From contig NZ_CAFK01000246.1 of assembly GCF_000239815.1 (NCBI RefSeq), positions 1-64,000 on the forward strand: a stretch of DNA of 64,000 bases, written 5' to 3'. Positions 1 through 7,934 of the stretch are shown here, piece after piece; within the stretch, counting starts at the first letter, position 1; every line of letters begins with the position of its first letter. Origin of the DNA: Bradyrhizobium sp. STM 3843 (GTDB taxonomy: Bacteria; Pseudomonadota; Alphaproteobacteria; Rhizobiales; Xanthobacteraceae). Below the pieces are notes generated by a model. The model saw only the letters and a list, made by a program, of their open reading frames with translations. It was not told the origin of the DNA and ran no database searches. The translations under genes and the position numbers were made by a program.

Positions 1-44
1 CCGACTTTTTCCCCTGTGGGCAGGCTTTTCAGGATCGTACTCAT
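1..44 (-). CDS. argG: Argininosuccinate synthase, N-terminal fragment (cut by window edge)
   Basis: Only the first 14 codons are present; they read MSTILKSLPTGEKV on the minus strand. This closely matches the start of the ArgG type found in E. coli (MTTILKHLPVG...), just before its ATP-binding SGG loop, which lies outside the window. The enzyme joins citrulline and aspartate in arginine synthesis in the cytoplasm. The ATG is at 44, with a weak purine stretch (GGAAG) upstream. The identification rests on a short N-terminus and on recalled similarity, so it is probable rather than certain. Confidence 0.72.
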   Translation of the reverse strand, partial: MSTILKSLPTGEKV

Positions 45-147
45 GTGAGCTTCCAATCATCGTAAGGGCTGATGCGTCCGGCGAATTGGGGCGCGAATAT
101 CAAATTTCGCAAGCTTGGGCACCACGTTTGTGCGCCATGACCTACCC

Positions 148-930
148 TCACGCCGCCGGGCTCGCCCGCGGTTCGCGCCGGCGGCGCAACAGCCGCCGCA
201 TCAGCCGGTAGCCGGGCCAGGCGAAGCGGGTCAGCGCGGCATCGATCGCCTCATCCGACAGGCGGGTCGACGGCCAGCGATAGATGTAGCCATGCGCGAG
301 CCAGATCACGAGGAAGGTGACGAGGCCCGCGGCGGCGATATCGGTAAAGAAATGCCCGCCGAAGGCCATGCGCAACACCGAGGTGGCAAGGCCGAACAGG
401 GTCGCGGCCGCATAGGCAAACGGCCGCACCGCGGGTGGGGTCAGCGCGGCCGGCGCCAGGGTCCAGAACGCGGTGGCGCCCTCGCCGGAGAAGAACGAGC
501 AGTTGCGGCCGCAGCGGCCGCGCGGGTCCCACCACGGCACGAACGGCAGGTCGCCCGCGAACTCGGTCACGACGACCGGGCGCGGCCGGCCCCAATGGGA
601 TTTAAAGGTGAGATTGGAGAGCACGATGGCCGACAGCGACAAAGTGAGCAGCAGGAAGGCCATGGTGCGGCCCCTCACCAGCAGCGGCCGGTCTGGCCGG
701 ATCAGCTTCACCACCAGAGCGATGATCGAGGGCAGAGCGAGGCCCCACGCGACCCACATCGCAGCATCCCGCGCGAACGAGGCGTAGCCATCGAGCTTCA
801 GCGGAAAGCTGTGCGTCTTCGGATCATAGAACAACGCGGCGAGCTTGAGGTCGAGCTCGGGATAGATCCCGAACACGACCCCGATGATCAGCGCCAGCGA
901 TAGCGCGACGAAAAGTCCGGTCCGGTTCAT
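148..930 (-). CDS. PAP2-superfamily membrane phosphatase
   Basis: A 260-residue protein with about six hydrophobic segments. The three PAP2 phosphatase motifs are visible: K110-x6-R117-P118, S148-G149-E150 where most relatives have S-G-H, and R187-x5-H193-x3-D197. Members remove phosphate from lipid or sugar-lipid phosphates at the membrane (undecaprenyl pyrophosphate, phosphatidate or lipid A phosphates); the substrate cannot be told from sequence. The C-terminus is very arginine-rich (RRLLRRRREPR), as expected for a cytoplasmic tail. It stands alone, convergent with nothing, between argG and a small membrane protein on the same strand. Confidence 0.85.
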   Translation of the reverse strand: MNRTGLFVALSLALIIGVVFGIYPELDLKLAALFYDPKTHSFPLKLDGYASFARDAAMWVAWGLALPSIIALVVKLIRPDRPLLVRGRTMAFLLLTLSLSAIVLSNLTFKSHWGRPRPVVVTEFAGDLPFVPWWDPRGRCGRNCSFFSGEGATAFWTLAPAALTPPAVRPFAYAAATLFGLATSVLRMAFGGHFFTDIAAAGLVTFLVIWLAHGYIYRWPSTRLSDEAIDAALTRFAWPGYRLMRRLLRRRREPRASPAA

Positions 931-979
931 GGCTTGCGTTTAGCCGACAACGGGAAACGTGGAAAGTACTGCTGTCCTC

Positions 980-1465
980 TCACCGCACCGAGCCCGACGG
1001 CAGGGGCGGAGGTGGCGGCGTTCCAGCGGGCGGCTCGCGCCAGAGCCCCGCACTGCGGCCGGCGATCAGCCAATAGACCAGACCGCCGACGATGCCGGCA
1101 CCGGTCATGATCTCGAGATGCCGCCGCACGATGCCTTCAAAACGAAAGGTGTCGGGATCGAACGGCACCAGGCCGAGATAGCACGCCAGGCCGACCACGC
1201 CGCCACCGATGGCATAGGCGAGCACACTGCGGATCGAGAACGCCTCGGTGATCAGCGCGATCAGAATGGCCGGGATCAGCGCAAAGCCGGAGACGAAGAT
1301 GAAGCCGAAGCCGATGATCACGTCGAGCGCGCCCTGATCGATCGGTCCTTCGCCAAGATCGGAGAATTCAGGAAACAGGATCGCGGTGACGACGATCATT
1401 CCAGCCACGAAACACGCGGCGAGGAAGCCGAACACGATCACGAACAGCCGGCCGATCAGCGCCAT
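980..1465 (-). CDS. Conserved small membrane protein, function unknown
   Basis: A 161-residue protein with four predicted membrane segments (about 5-30, 48-72, 80-100 and 120-136) and a short proline-rich C-terminal tail. I do not recognise a named domain. The charge pattern and length fit a four-helix inner-membrane protein. It lies 49 bases upstream of the PAP2 phosphatase on the same strand, so the two may be cotranscribed, which would place both in membrane physiology. The start ATG at 1465 precedes the first helix directly, leaving no room for a cytoplasmic domain. Confidence 0.7.
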   Translation of the reverse strand: MALIGRLFVIVFGFLAACFVAGMIVVTAILFPEFSDLGEGPIDQGALDVIIGFGFIFVSGFALIPAILIALITEAFSIRSVLAYAIGGGVVGLACYLGLVPFDPDTFRFEGIVRRHLEIMTGAGIVGGLVYWLIAGRSAGLWREPPAGTPPPPPLPSGSVR

Positions 1466-1509
1466 CGCAGAAAACCGATGCTAGGCAATCGAAGCTCCGC
1501 TTCCCTTCT

Positions 1510-1594
1510 CGTCATGCCCGGGCTTGTCCCGGGCATCCACGTCTTTCTCTCCTGAGCAGGCACGTGGATGGCCGGTTCAAGCCCGGCCGTGACG
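1510..1594. repeat. Dispersed palindromic repeat (REP-like), copy 1
   Basis: An intergenic element bounded by cgtcatgcccggg and its approximate inverse ending gtgacg, with an inner pair ccacgt...acgtgg. The same outer words (cgtcatg/t ... atgacg) frame elements at 18477, 19935, 30400 and 63636. It can fold into a long imperfect hairpin. It sits between rlmN and the small membrane protein. Confidence 0.65.
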
Positions 1595-1628
1595 ACCATG
1601 ATCAGCAGACGAGCGCACCGATCAATAT

Positions 1629-2840
1629 TCAATCCGTCATCGCCATGGCGCGCAACGCCTCGCGCTCGCGCGCCGAGAGCTTTTCGGTCTCCGATTTCAG
1701 CTGACCACAGGCCGCGAGAATGTCGCGGCCGCGCGGCGTGCGCACCGGCGAGGAATAGCCGGCGTTGAAGATGTATTCGGAGAATTTCTCGATCTGCTCC
1801 CAATCCGAACATTCATAGGCCGAGCCGGGCCAGGGATTGAACGGGATCAGGTTGATCTTGGCCGGAATGCCCTTGAGCAGCTTCACCAGCAGGCGGGCAT
1901 CGTCGAGCGAATCGTTGACGCCCTTGAGCATCACATATTCGAATGTGATCCGGCGCGCATTGGAGGCTCCGGGATAGTCGCGGCAGGCCTGCAGAAGTTC
2001 GGCAATCGGATATTTGCGGTTCAACGGCACCAGCTCGTTGCGCAGCTCGTCGCGCACCGCATGCAGCGAGATCGCCAGCATCACCCCGATCTCCTCGCCG
2101 GCGCGAAGGATGTTGGGCACCACGCCGGAGGTCGACAGCGTGATGCGGCGGCGGGAGATGCCGATGCCCTCATTGTCGGAGGCGATCAGCAGCGCGTCGC
2201 GCACCGCATCGAAATTATAGAGCGGCTCTCCCATGCCCATCATCACGATATTGGTGACGAGCCGGTTGCCATGCGGCGTCTCGCGGTCAGCCCAGTCGTT
2301 GAGCCGGTCACGCGCGACCATCACCTGGCCTATGATCTCGCCCGCGGTGAGATTGCGCACCAGGCGCTGCGTGCCGGTGTGGCAGAACGCGCAGTTCAAG
2401 GTGCAGCCGACCTGCGAGGACACACACAGCGTGCCGCGGTCGGTCTCGGGGATGTAGACGCACTCGACCTCATGGGCCTTCTGCAGAGTGTCGCCGCTCG
2501 GCAGCCGCAACAGCCATTTGCGGGTGCCATCATTGGAGATCTGCTCGGCGACCACCTCGGGCCGGTCGACCGTGAAGTGCTCGGCCAAGGCGGCGCGCGT
2601 GTCCTTGGAGACGGACGTCATCTCCTCGAAGCTCCTGGCGCCGCGGAAATAGATCCAGTGCCAGAGCTGCTGAACCCGCATTTTCTGCTGCCGCGGCGGC
2701 ACGCCGATGTCGCCCAGCCGCGCCGCGAGTTCCGTGCGCGACAGACCGAGCAGCGACGGCTTGGCCGGCGGCACGTAGCTTTCGAGCGGAATCTTTTCGA
2801 GGGGCGCAGAGCTTTCGCGCAACTCGGCAGTCGATGTCAT
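1629..2840 (-). CDS. rlmN: Dual-specificity 23S rRNA (A2503) / tRNA (A37) C2-methyltransferase
   Basis: A 403-residue radical SAM methyltransferase. The cluster-binding motif is C146-x3-C150-x2-C153 (CTLNCAFC). The two cysteines used in the ping-pong chemistry are also present: C139 in TLCVSSQVGC and the C-terminal ACGQL cysteine, matching C118 and C355 of E. coli RlmN. The enzyme methylates C2 of A2503 in 23S rRNA and A37 of certain tRNAs, supporting decoding fidelity. Length is typical for alphaproteobacteria, with an extra N-terminal 25-30 residues. The next gene upstream on the same strand encodes an IalB-family protein. Confidence 0.96.
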   Translation of the reverse strand: MTSTAELRESSAPLEKIPLESYVPPAKPSLLGLSRTELAARLGDIGVPPRQQKMRVQQLWHWIYFRGARSFEEMTSVSKDTRAALAEHFTVDRPEVVAEQISNDGTRKWLLRLPSGDTLQKAHEVECVYIPETDRGTLCVSSQVGCTLNCAFCHTGTQRLVRNLTAGEIIGQVMVARDRLNDWADRETPHGNRLVTNIVMMGMGEPLYNFDAVRDALLIASDNEGIGISRRRITLSTSGVVPNILRAGEEIGVMLAISLHAVRDELRNELVPLNRKYPIAELLQACRDYPGASNARRITFEYVMLKGVNDSLDDARLLVKLLKGIPAKINLIPFNPWPGSAYECSDWEQIEKFSEYIFNAGYSSPVRTPRGRDILAACGQLKSETEKLSAREREALRAMAMTD

Positions 2841-2960
2841 GTGAAGGGACCCAAATTCTGCGCGCTCGCCGACACTGCCGGCCCAAGGCGCCCATACTCG
2901 CTCTATATAGCAAGTTCCGCTGCAATTGCGACCGGAACCGGCACGGTTTGGAGCGATCCG

Positions 2961-3566
2961 TTAACGCTTGCAATCCTGGGCGATGCGGTCGAGCGCCTGC
3001 GCGAGACCTTTCAGCGAGAACGTATCGGTGGTCTCGGTCCCCTTAGCGGAGAGCCCCTTCACCACGGCCTCAGGGGCCCGGCGCATCGCGTCTACCATGC
3101 GCTCCTCTTCAGCCGCGTTCTTGATCCACAGCCCGTCGCCCTGGGTGTACATCGCGAAAGACGCGCCGCCGACCTCCAGTGTCGATTCCGAACCGGGCTT
3201 CAAGGCGTAGCCGATCATGATCGACACCTCGTTGAACACCTTTTCGGAGGGGCGGGTCGAGACGAAGGCATAAGCCGGGTCACGCGGCCGGTTGGGGGGA
3301 TTTGTCTTGGACGCGGTCGGCTTGGCCAGCGCGAAGCAGACCTTCTTTCCGTTCGGCGTCGCTGTATAGGCGCCCCAGCCGCCGAACTGGCCGATCAAGG
3401 TCGGCTCGGCTCCGCCGACACTTGGCACGGCCGTTTTCGCCTCCTGCTTCGGCGCCGCCTTGGGTGCAGCTTTGGGCGCTGCGTTCTGCGCCGCTGCGAG
3501 GCTCGCACCGCCGAACACAAGCGCGGCGCCCGCCGCCAGCGCTGTCAGTCGTCGCCCGAAGACCAT
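2961..3566 (-). CDS. Invasion-associated locus B (IalB) family secreted protein
   Basis: A 201-residue protein with an N-terminal signal peptide (about 1-26, ending AAAQ), then an alanine/proline/lysine-rich linker, then the IalB-like domain with a recognisable GQFGGWGAYTA start and KVCFAL segment. IalB was named in Bartonella, where it affects erythrocyte invasion; in rhizobia relatives the role is unknown, probably periplasmic. The start ATG at 3566 has a good ribosome site (GGGGAAG). The two cysteines in the mature part could form a disulfide. Placement just before rlmN on the same strand suggests possible cotranscription. Confidence 0.82.
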   Translation of the reverse strand: MVFGRRLTALAAGAALVFGGASLAAAQNAAPKAAPKAAPKQEAKTAVPSVGGAEPTLIGQFGGWGAYTATPNGKKVCFALAKPTASKTNPPNRPRDPAYAFVSTRPSEKVFNEVSIMIGYALKPGSESTLEVGGASFAMYTQGDGLWIKNAAEEERMVDAMRRAPEAVVKGLSAKGTETTDTFSLKGLAQALDRIAQDCKR

Positions 3567-3584
3567 GATGAGACGTGCTTCCCC

Positions 3585-3659
3585 CTAGTGCACCGATTCC
3601 GGAGTTCGTACCCTATCGCGACGCCCTCGGCTGCGAACTTTGGAATCGAAGAGCACTAG
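3585..3659. repeat. 75-bp imperfect inverted repeat (MITE-like)
   Basis: The ends are ctagtgc (from 3585) and gcactag (to 3659). Further inside, cgattccggagttcg faces cgaactttggaatcg. The arms match over roughly 24 of 26 positions. The element is too short to encode protein and resembles a miniature inverted-repeat element or a REP-type palindrome. No clear target duplication is visible. Confidence 0.6.
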
Positions 3660-3673
3660 CAAACCATGAATGA

Positions 3674-3741
3674 GTGCGGCTTTGAATTGAAGTTCCGATG
3701 ACGCGCGTGGTGAACCGACCGGAACCTCAAATTCGCGGCAC
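3674..3741. repeat. Second imperfect inverted repeat beside the first
   Basis: The left arm begins gtgcggctttgaattgaag (3674-3697) and the right arm reads cggaacctcaaattcgcgg (3720-3741); they pair with a few mismatches and a two-base gap. The arms share the gtgc...gaagttc layout with the palindrome 15 bases away, so the two may be diverged copies of one element. Confidence 0.5.
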
Positions 3742-4043
3742 CCAGTCTTGGTTCCATCAATATTGTGACTGGAAGATGGCCCGGCCTGATCACCCTGCGC
3801 GACGGATATCGCCAAAAAGGTGCGCTGTTGCAAGGCGAACGCAACTCCCATCGACCGCCTGCCGGCAAAAGATCGCAATGTCTCGCCGCAAACAGGAAGG
3901 CGATTGTGGCGCATTCGCAAATCCGGCATGAGAACAATGCGCCGGTTCCCCTCGCGAACTCGCACAGCAGCCTGCCGCAAGCTTCGCGACATTGGGAAAC
4001 GCTACCAGCATCGTTCGACCAACAAGAAACATCAGGAGCGCCC

Positions 4044-5018
4044 ATGAAAGCCATTCTGTGCTCGCAATACTGCCAACCCGACGACCTCGTCCTGGCCGAT
4101 GTCGCCGATCCGGTCGCGGGACCCGGTGAGGCGGTGATTGCGATCAAGGCGGCTGCGCTGAATTTCTTCGATATCTTGATGATTCAGGGCAAGTACCAGA
4201 TCAAACCGCCGTTTCCATTCTCGCCCGGCGCAGAGGTCGCGGGCGTGATCGAGAGCGTCGGCGACGGCGTGACGGATCTGAAGGTGGGCGACCGCGTGAT
4301 GGCCTCCTGCGGGCACAACGGCGCGCGGGAAAAGATTGCGCTGCCGGCAGCATCCATCGTGAAGATCCCGGACAATCTCGATTTCGACCGTGCGGCCGGC
4401 ATCATCATCGTCTACGGCACGGCGCTGCATGCACTTGAGGATCGCGCCAGTCCAAAGCCCGGCGAAACGCTGGCCGTGCTCGGCGCCGCCGGCGGCACCG
4501 GGCTTGCGGCGTGCGAGCTCGGCAAGCTGATGGGCCTGAAGGTCATCGCCTGCGCGTCAAGTGACGAAAAGCTCGCCTTCGCCAAGGCGCATGGTGCCGA
4601 GCTGACCCTGAACTACGCGAAAGAGGATCTAAAGGAAGGCCTGCGTCGGCTGACCGACGGCAAGGGCGTCGACATCATCTTCGATCCGGTCGGAGGCGCT
4701 TACGCCGAAGCCGCGCTGCGCTCGATCGCCTGGGAGGGGCGGTTTCTGGTGATCGGCTTTGCCGCGGGCGACATTCCAAAGATGCCGCTCAACCTCGCGC
4801 TTCTGAAAGGCTGCGATATCCGCGGCGTGTTCTGGGGCGCCTGGACGAGGGTCAACCCGGCCAAACACCGCGCCAATCTGGAAAAGCTTGCGCGCTGGAC
4901 GGCCGAAGGCAAGCTATCGTCCCATGTGGACCGCGTCTTCCCGCTGTCACAGACCGCCGATGCCTTAAAGGTTCTCGGTGGGCGCCAAGCCATGGGCAAG
5001 GTGATCTTGCACCCTTGA
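4044..5018 (+). CDS. Zinc-free NADPH:quinone oxidoreductase (MDR family)
   Basis: A 324-residue medium-chain dehydrogenase/reductase of the quinone-oxidoreductase type. The N-terminal GroES-like half includes AALNFFDILMIQGKY and PFSPGAEVAGVIE; the Rossmann glycine motif GAAGGTG lies at about 147-153. The catalytic zinc ligands of alcohol dehydrogenases are absent, as usual in this branch. It would reduce quinones or alpha,beta-unsaturated carbonyls with NADPH in the cytoplasm. An upstream in-frame extension exists, but the ATG at 4044 has a clear ribosome site (CAGGAGCGCCC) and starts exactly at the conserved MKA. Confidence 0.88.
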   Translation: MKAILCSQYCQPDDLVLADVADPVAGPGEAVIAIKAAALNFFDILMIQGKYQIKPPFPFSPGAEVAGVIESVGDGVTDLKVGDRVMASCGHNGAREKIALPAASIVKIPDNLDFDRAAGIIIVYGTALHALEDRASPKPGETLAVLGAAGGTGLAACELGKLMGLKVIACASSDEKLAFAKAHGAELTLNYAKEDLKEGLRRLTDGKGVDIIFDPVGGAYAEAALRSIAWEGRFLVIGFAAGDIPKMPLNLALLKGCDIRGVFWGAWTRVNPAKHRANLEKLARWTAEGKLSSHVDRVFPLSQTADALKVLGGRQAMGKVILHP

Positions 5019-5179
5019 GCGGCGCGGCAGATCGCGGGACGCGCGTCATTGCGTCACATCCGCGGCCGCAACCTCAGCAGAAGCATGCTGAAGAAACATG
5101 CCTGCCGCGCGACGCCGTGTCGCGCGGCCACATTTGTGGCGTTGCCTTATTCTGAAAAACTGAAAAGAACGCAAGTAAA

Positions 5180-5204
5180 CCGTGTATTCTGTGGAAATAC
5201 ACGG
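5180..5204. promoter_or_regulatory. Perfect 9-bp inverted repeat, candidate operator A
   Basis: ccgtgtatt (5180-5188) and aatacacgg (5196-5204) are exact reverse complements separated by seven bases. The centre-to-centre geometry fits a dimeric regulator. The word ccgtgtatt recurs at 5292. I do not know a rhizobial regulator with this site. Confidence 0.5.
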
Positions 5205-5291
5205 AATGGACGCAGTCCACCGATGCGGCGAAGCCACAGCGAGCGTGAAATCGACATCGAGCCAGATCAATTGGAGGACGAAAATCACGAT

Positions 5292-5314
5292 CCGTGTATT
5301 TACGGATAAATACA
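5292..5314. promoter_or_regulatory. Second inverted repeat with the same core, candidate operator B
   Basis: The sequence starts ccgtgtatt like operator A; tgtattta (5295-5302) and taaataca (5307-5314) are perfect reverse complements around a cgga loop. The spacing from operator A (about 111 bases between centres) is compatible with cooperative binding or looping, which is inference. Confidence 0.45.
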
Positions 5315-5342
5315 ACCGAGAAAAATTGTGGCATGGTTAATG

Positions 5343-5357
5343 TTAACACTTAGTTAC
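5343..5357 (+). promoter_or_regulatory. Possible CtrA half/whole site
   Basis: TTAA-N7-TTAC (5343-5357) differs by one base from the alphaproteobacterial CtrA consensus TTAA-N7-TTAA and follows another gttaat. In an AT-richer spot such a match may be chance. Confidence 0.25.
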
Positions 5358-5579
5358 TGTTCTCCTTACGATTCCGGTTTTAACTGCACGCTGTTTTGCA
5401 TGTCTATGCCGCAATGAGATCAAGGATTTTCCAGATTCACGCCAGCGGTCGTCCACTTTTGGGCCGATTCGGATAGTCAATTAGGCAAGGCAATGGGGTG
5501 CCTCTAGCAAAAGCGACTGGCCTTGAAGTCTGACAGCTTGAAGGTCACAATTGTTGCGTGAAGATGATGGGGAATAGCT

Positions 5580-6602
5580 ATGGGTGAGCGTACGACCTAC
5601 GGTCGGTCACACGACAGAGTTTCAGGCGGTCCCGAATATAGTTCGTATCCCGAGGAGACCGCCCAAGAACGGCCGGGGGTCTACCGTTTCGGACGGTCAT
5701 CTCAGGACACCTATCCTTCCGACGATTCAATGCCGATGTTCTTGTCGGACTACGACGATGAACATGACGGGGCGGGCCTTCCCTATGAGGAGCATTGGCC
5801 AGCGCGCCCGCGACGCGCGTCCTTGTCGTCGCGCATCCTGCTCGCCGTTGTCGCTGCTGCCGGCGTGGCGATGTTGTTCGCCCTCGTGACGTCGGATGCG
5901 ACGCGCGACCTGATCGCCACGGCCAAGGCCTCGATCATCGGTGCGCCCACCGATCCGACCGCGCCGCCGCAGCCAGCCGACACGCAATTGACCGCGCGCG
6001 ACCTGCAACTGAATGAGCCGGCCCGGCTGCCGCCATCGCAGGCGCCGGTCAGCACCCCGGTGCAGACCGCCTCGGTCGCGCCGAGCCGTGAGGACATCGC
6101 CAACGCCTATCAGGCCGCGTTGCAGAACCGCGCTGTGGTCGAACCGGTGGTCGCTGCTGCGCCGCCGGCACCTGTCGCGCCGCCACCGGCCGCGTCGGCG
6201 CCGGTTGTCACCGCGCCAAATTCGATCACCGCTCCGGGTGCGGCGACCGCCATCGTGGCCCCCGCCATCGTGGGACCGTCGGTGACCGCTCCGATGCAGT
6301 CCCAGCAGCCCAGAGCCCGTCGCATGGATGCCGACGAGCTTGCCGGAATCATGAAGCGGGCCAGGAGCCTGCTGGCGGCCGGCGACATTCCCGCCGCGCG
6401 GCTGTTGCTCGAGCGCGCCGCCGACGCGCAGGAAGCCGGCGCAGCGCTGATGCTGGCCCAGACCTACGACGTTCAGGTGCTGGGGACGAGCGACGTCCGC
6501 AACATCAACGCCGATCCGACGGCAGCGCGCACTTGGTATCGTCGCGCTGCCCAGCTCGGCTCTGCCGAGGCGCAGCGACGCCTCGATCAATTGCAGAACT
6601 AA
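5580..6602 (+). CDS. Membrane-anchored protein with C-terminal Sel1/TPR-like repeats
   Basis: A 340-residue protein. Residues 1-80 are hydrophilic, acidic and tyrosine-rich; one membrane segment lies at about 85-104; a long alanine/proline linker follows (about 120-250); the last 80 residues contain helical repeats of Sel1/tetratricopeptide type (ARLLLERAADAQEAGAALML, then DPTAARTWYRRAAQLG and AEAQRRLD). The layout suggests a single-pass protein with its repeat domain in the periplasm, probably a scaffold. Start ATG at 5580 follows GGGGAA. A TAXI binding-protein gene begins only 27 bases downstream, so the two are likely cotranscribed. Function unknown. Confidence 0.75.
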   Translation: MGERTTYGRSHDRVSGGPEYSSYPEETAQERPGVYRFGRSSQDTYPSDDSMPMFLSDYDDEHDGAGLPYEEHWPARPRRASLSSRILLAVVAAAGVAMLFALVTSDATRDLIATAKASIIGAPTDPTAPPQPADTQLTARDLQLNEPARLPPSQAPVSTPVQTASVAPSREDIANAYQAALQNRAVVEPVVAAAPPAPVAPPPAASAPVVTAPNSITAPGAATAIVAPAIVGPSVTAPMQSQQPRARRMDADELAGIMKRARSLLAAGDIPAARLLLERAADAQEAGAALMLAQTYDVQVLGTSDVRNINADPTAARTWYRRAAQLGSAEAQRRLDQLQN

Positions 6603-6629
6603 TTATAGACTTCCAAGGCAGGGGAACAC

Positions 6630-7808
6630 ATGACACGTTTCAGTGGGCTGGCAGCCCTTGCTGCCATCATGATGACGGCCGCGTTCAGCGCTCATGCGGC
6701 AGAAGAATACGATCCGGCTAAGGTCAGCGACAGCCTCAAGGCCATCTTCCAGTTCGGCTCGGCGCAGACCAAGCAGGCGCTCAACGCCAACACCGTGACG
6801 ATGATCACCGGCACCATCGGCGGCACCTATGTGCAGTTCGGCGCCGACCTCTCCTCGGTGCTCGATGAGGGCAACAAGCTGCGCGTGCTGCCGATCGTGG
6901 GCCGCGGCTCGGTGCAGAGCGTGGCCGACATTCTGTTCCTGCAAGGCGTCGATCTCGGCGTGGTGCGCGCCGACACCCTCGATTATCTCGAGCGCAAGGG
7001 CTTCGCGCACGACATCAAGAAGCAGTTCACCTATGTGACCAAGCTCTACAACGAGGAAATGCAGGTGATCGCGCCGCTTTCCGTCCACAGCCTGCGCGAA
7101 CTCGACGGCAAGCGGGTCAGCGTCGACCTTCCGGACGGCGGCACGTTCGTCACCGCGTTGACCACCTTCGAGCGGCTCGGGCTCAACGCCTCCAACTTCC
7201 GCTATGTTGAGCAGCGCATCGCGATGGAGAGGCTGAAGAAGGGCGAGCTCGATGCCGTCATCGTGGTCGGCGGCAAGCCCTATAAGTCGGTCAGCAACTT
7301 CGTCAATGACGGCGGCCGTTTCCATCTCGTGAATGTCGACTACGAGCGGCCGCTGCAGACCGATTATCTGCCGGCAACCCTCACCTCCAAGGACTATCCG
7401 AACCTGATCGCCGAAGGCGACAAGGTCGACACCATCGCGGTGCCCGCGGTGCTCGCTGCCTACAACTGGGCGCCGAACACCGACCGTTATCGCAAGCTCT
7501 CCCTTTTCGTTGACGCTTTCTTTTCGAAGTTTCCGGGCTTCCAGAAGCCGCCCTTCCATCCGAAGTGGAAAGAGGTGTCGCTGTCGGCGCCGCTCGCGGG
7601 CTGGCAACGCTTCCCCTACGCGAAGCAGTGGCTGGAGACCCATTCCTTCGAAGGCTCGGCGCGCGACCGGTTTGATGATTTCATGAAGCAGAGCAACGCG
7701 GCCAAGCGTGTGCAGTCCGACGCCGATCGCGAAGCCCTGTTCAAGCAGTTTCAGGCCTGGGAAGCCGAACGGACCGGCAACACACGCGCCCAGACGGGCC
7801 AGCGCTGA
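6630..7808 (+). CDS. TAXI-family TRAP transporter solute-binding protein
   Basis: A 392-residue secreted protein: signal peptide about 1-23 (ending SAHAA), then the TAXI domain with its hallmark GTIGGTYVQFG near residue 61. Family members bind acids such as glutamate or other carboxylates in the periplasm and pass them to a fused DctQM permease. No TRAP permease gene is nearby, so its partner is elsewhere or it acts as a sensor. It follows the Sel1-type gene closely and is followed by a strong terminator at 7847, defining a two-gene unit. The C-terminal ~70 residues are charged and extend past the usual domain. Confidence 0.85.
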   Translation: MTRFSGLAALAAIMMTAAFSAHAAEEYDPAKVSDSLKAIFQFGSAQTKQALNANTVTMITGTIGGTYVQFGADLSSVLDEGNKLRVLPIVGRGSVQSVADILFLQGVDLGVVRADTLDYLERKGFAHDIKKQFTYVTKLYNEEMQVIAPLSVHSLRELDGKRVSVDLPDGGTFVTALTTFERLGLNASNFRYVEQRIAMERLKKGELDAVIVVGGKPYKSVSNFVNDGGRFHLVNVDYERPLQTDYLPATLTSKDYPNLIAEGDKVDTIAVPAVLAAYNWAPNTDRYRKLSLFVDAFFSKFPGFQKPPFHPKWKEVSLSAPLAGWQRFPYAKQWLETHSFEGSARDRFDDFMKQSNAAKRVQSDADREALFKQFQAWEAERTGNTRAQTGQR

Positions 7809-7846
7809 AGACACGAACGCTTAGCTAGCTCAGGCAAAGCAAACAG

Positions 7847-7881
7847 AAGCCCCGCGGCATCACCGCGGGGCTTCTTGTTTT
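7847..7881 (+). terminator. Rho-independent terminator
   Basis: An 11-bp perfect stem (aagccccgcgg, 7847-7857, with ccgcggggctt, 7863-7873) and a five-base loop, followed by cttgtttt. It closes the Sel1/TAXI unit 38 bases after the stop codon and can also serve the convergent YkvA-type gene. Confidence 0.85.
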
Positions 7882-7934
7882 CGGGCTCGCTTGCTTGGCA
7901 ACGGCCCTGTTACCGGGAGGCGTATCGACGCAGG

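Larger units (their letters stand above)
3567..4043. other. Gene-free stretch with two adjacent imperfect palindromes
   Basis: This gap between the divergent IalB and quinone-oxidoreductase genes holds open frames on both strands but none with family resemblance or a ribosome site. Its content is two hairpin-forming repeats (3585-3659 and 3674-3741, listed separately) and about 300 bases in which I see nothing firm. Promoters for both flanking genes must lie here, but I cannot place them. Confidence 0.6.
5019..5579. other. AT-richer intergenic control region
   Basis: This 561-base gap contains no convincing gene. It holds a 10-bp perfect hairpin (5104-5113 with 5119-5128), two inverted repeats sharing the word ccgtgtatt (5180-5204 and 5292-5314), and a TTAA-rich patch resembling a CtrA site (5343-5357). 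Base composition is clearly richer in A and T from 5140 to 5420 than in the genes around it, as expected for a promoter region serving the gene at 5580. Confidence 0.65.

Noticed and set aside
2061..3659. 532-codon plus-strand frame opposite rlmN and the IalB gene
   Set aside because: It spans two real genes and their gap, which a real gene would not do; the protein has no recognisable fold.
5049..5309. 86-codon plus-strand frame in the control region
   Set aside because: Arginine-rich, no ribosome site, overlaps the inverted repeats; not supported as a gene.
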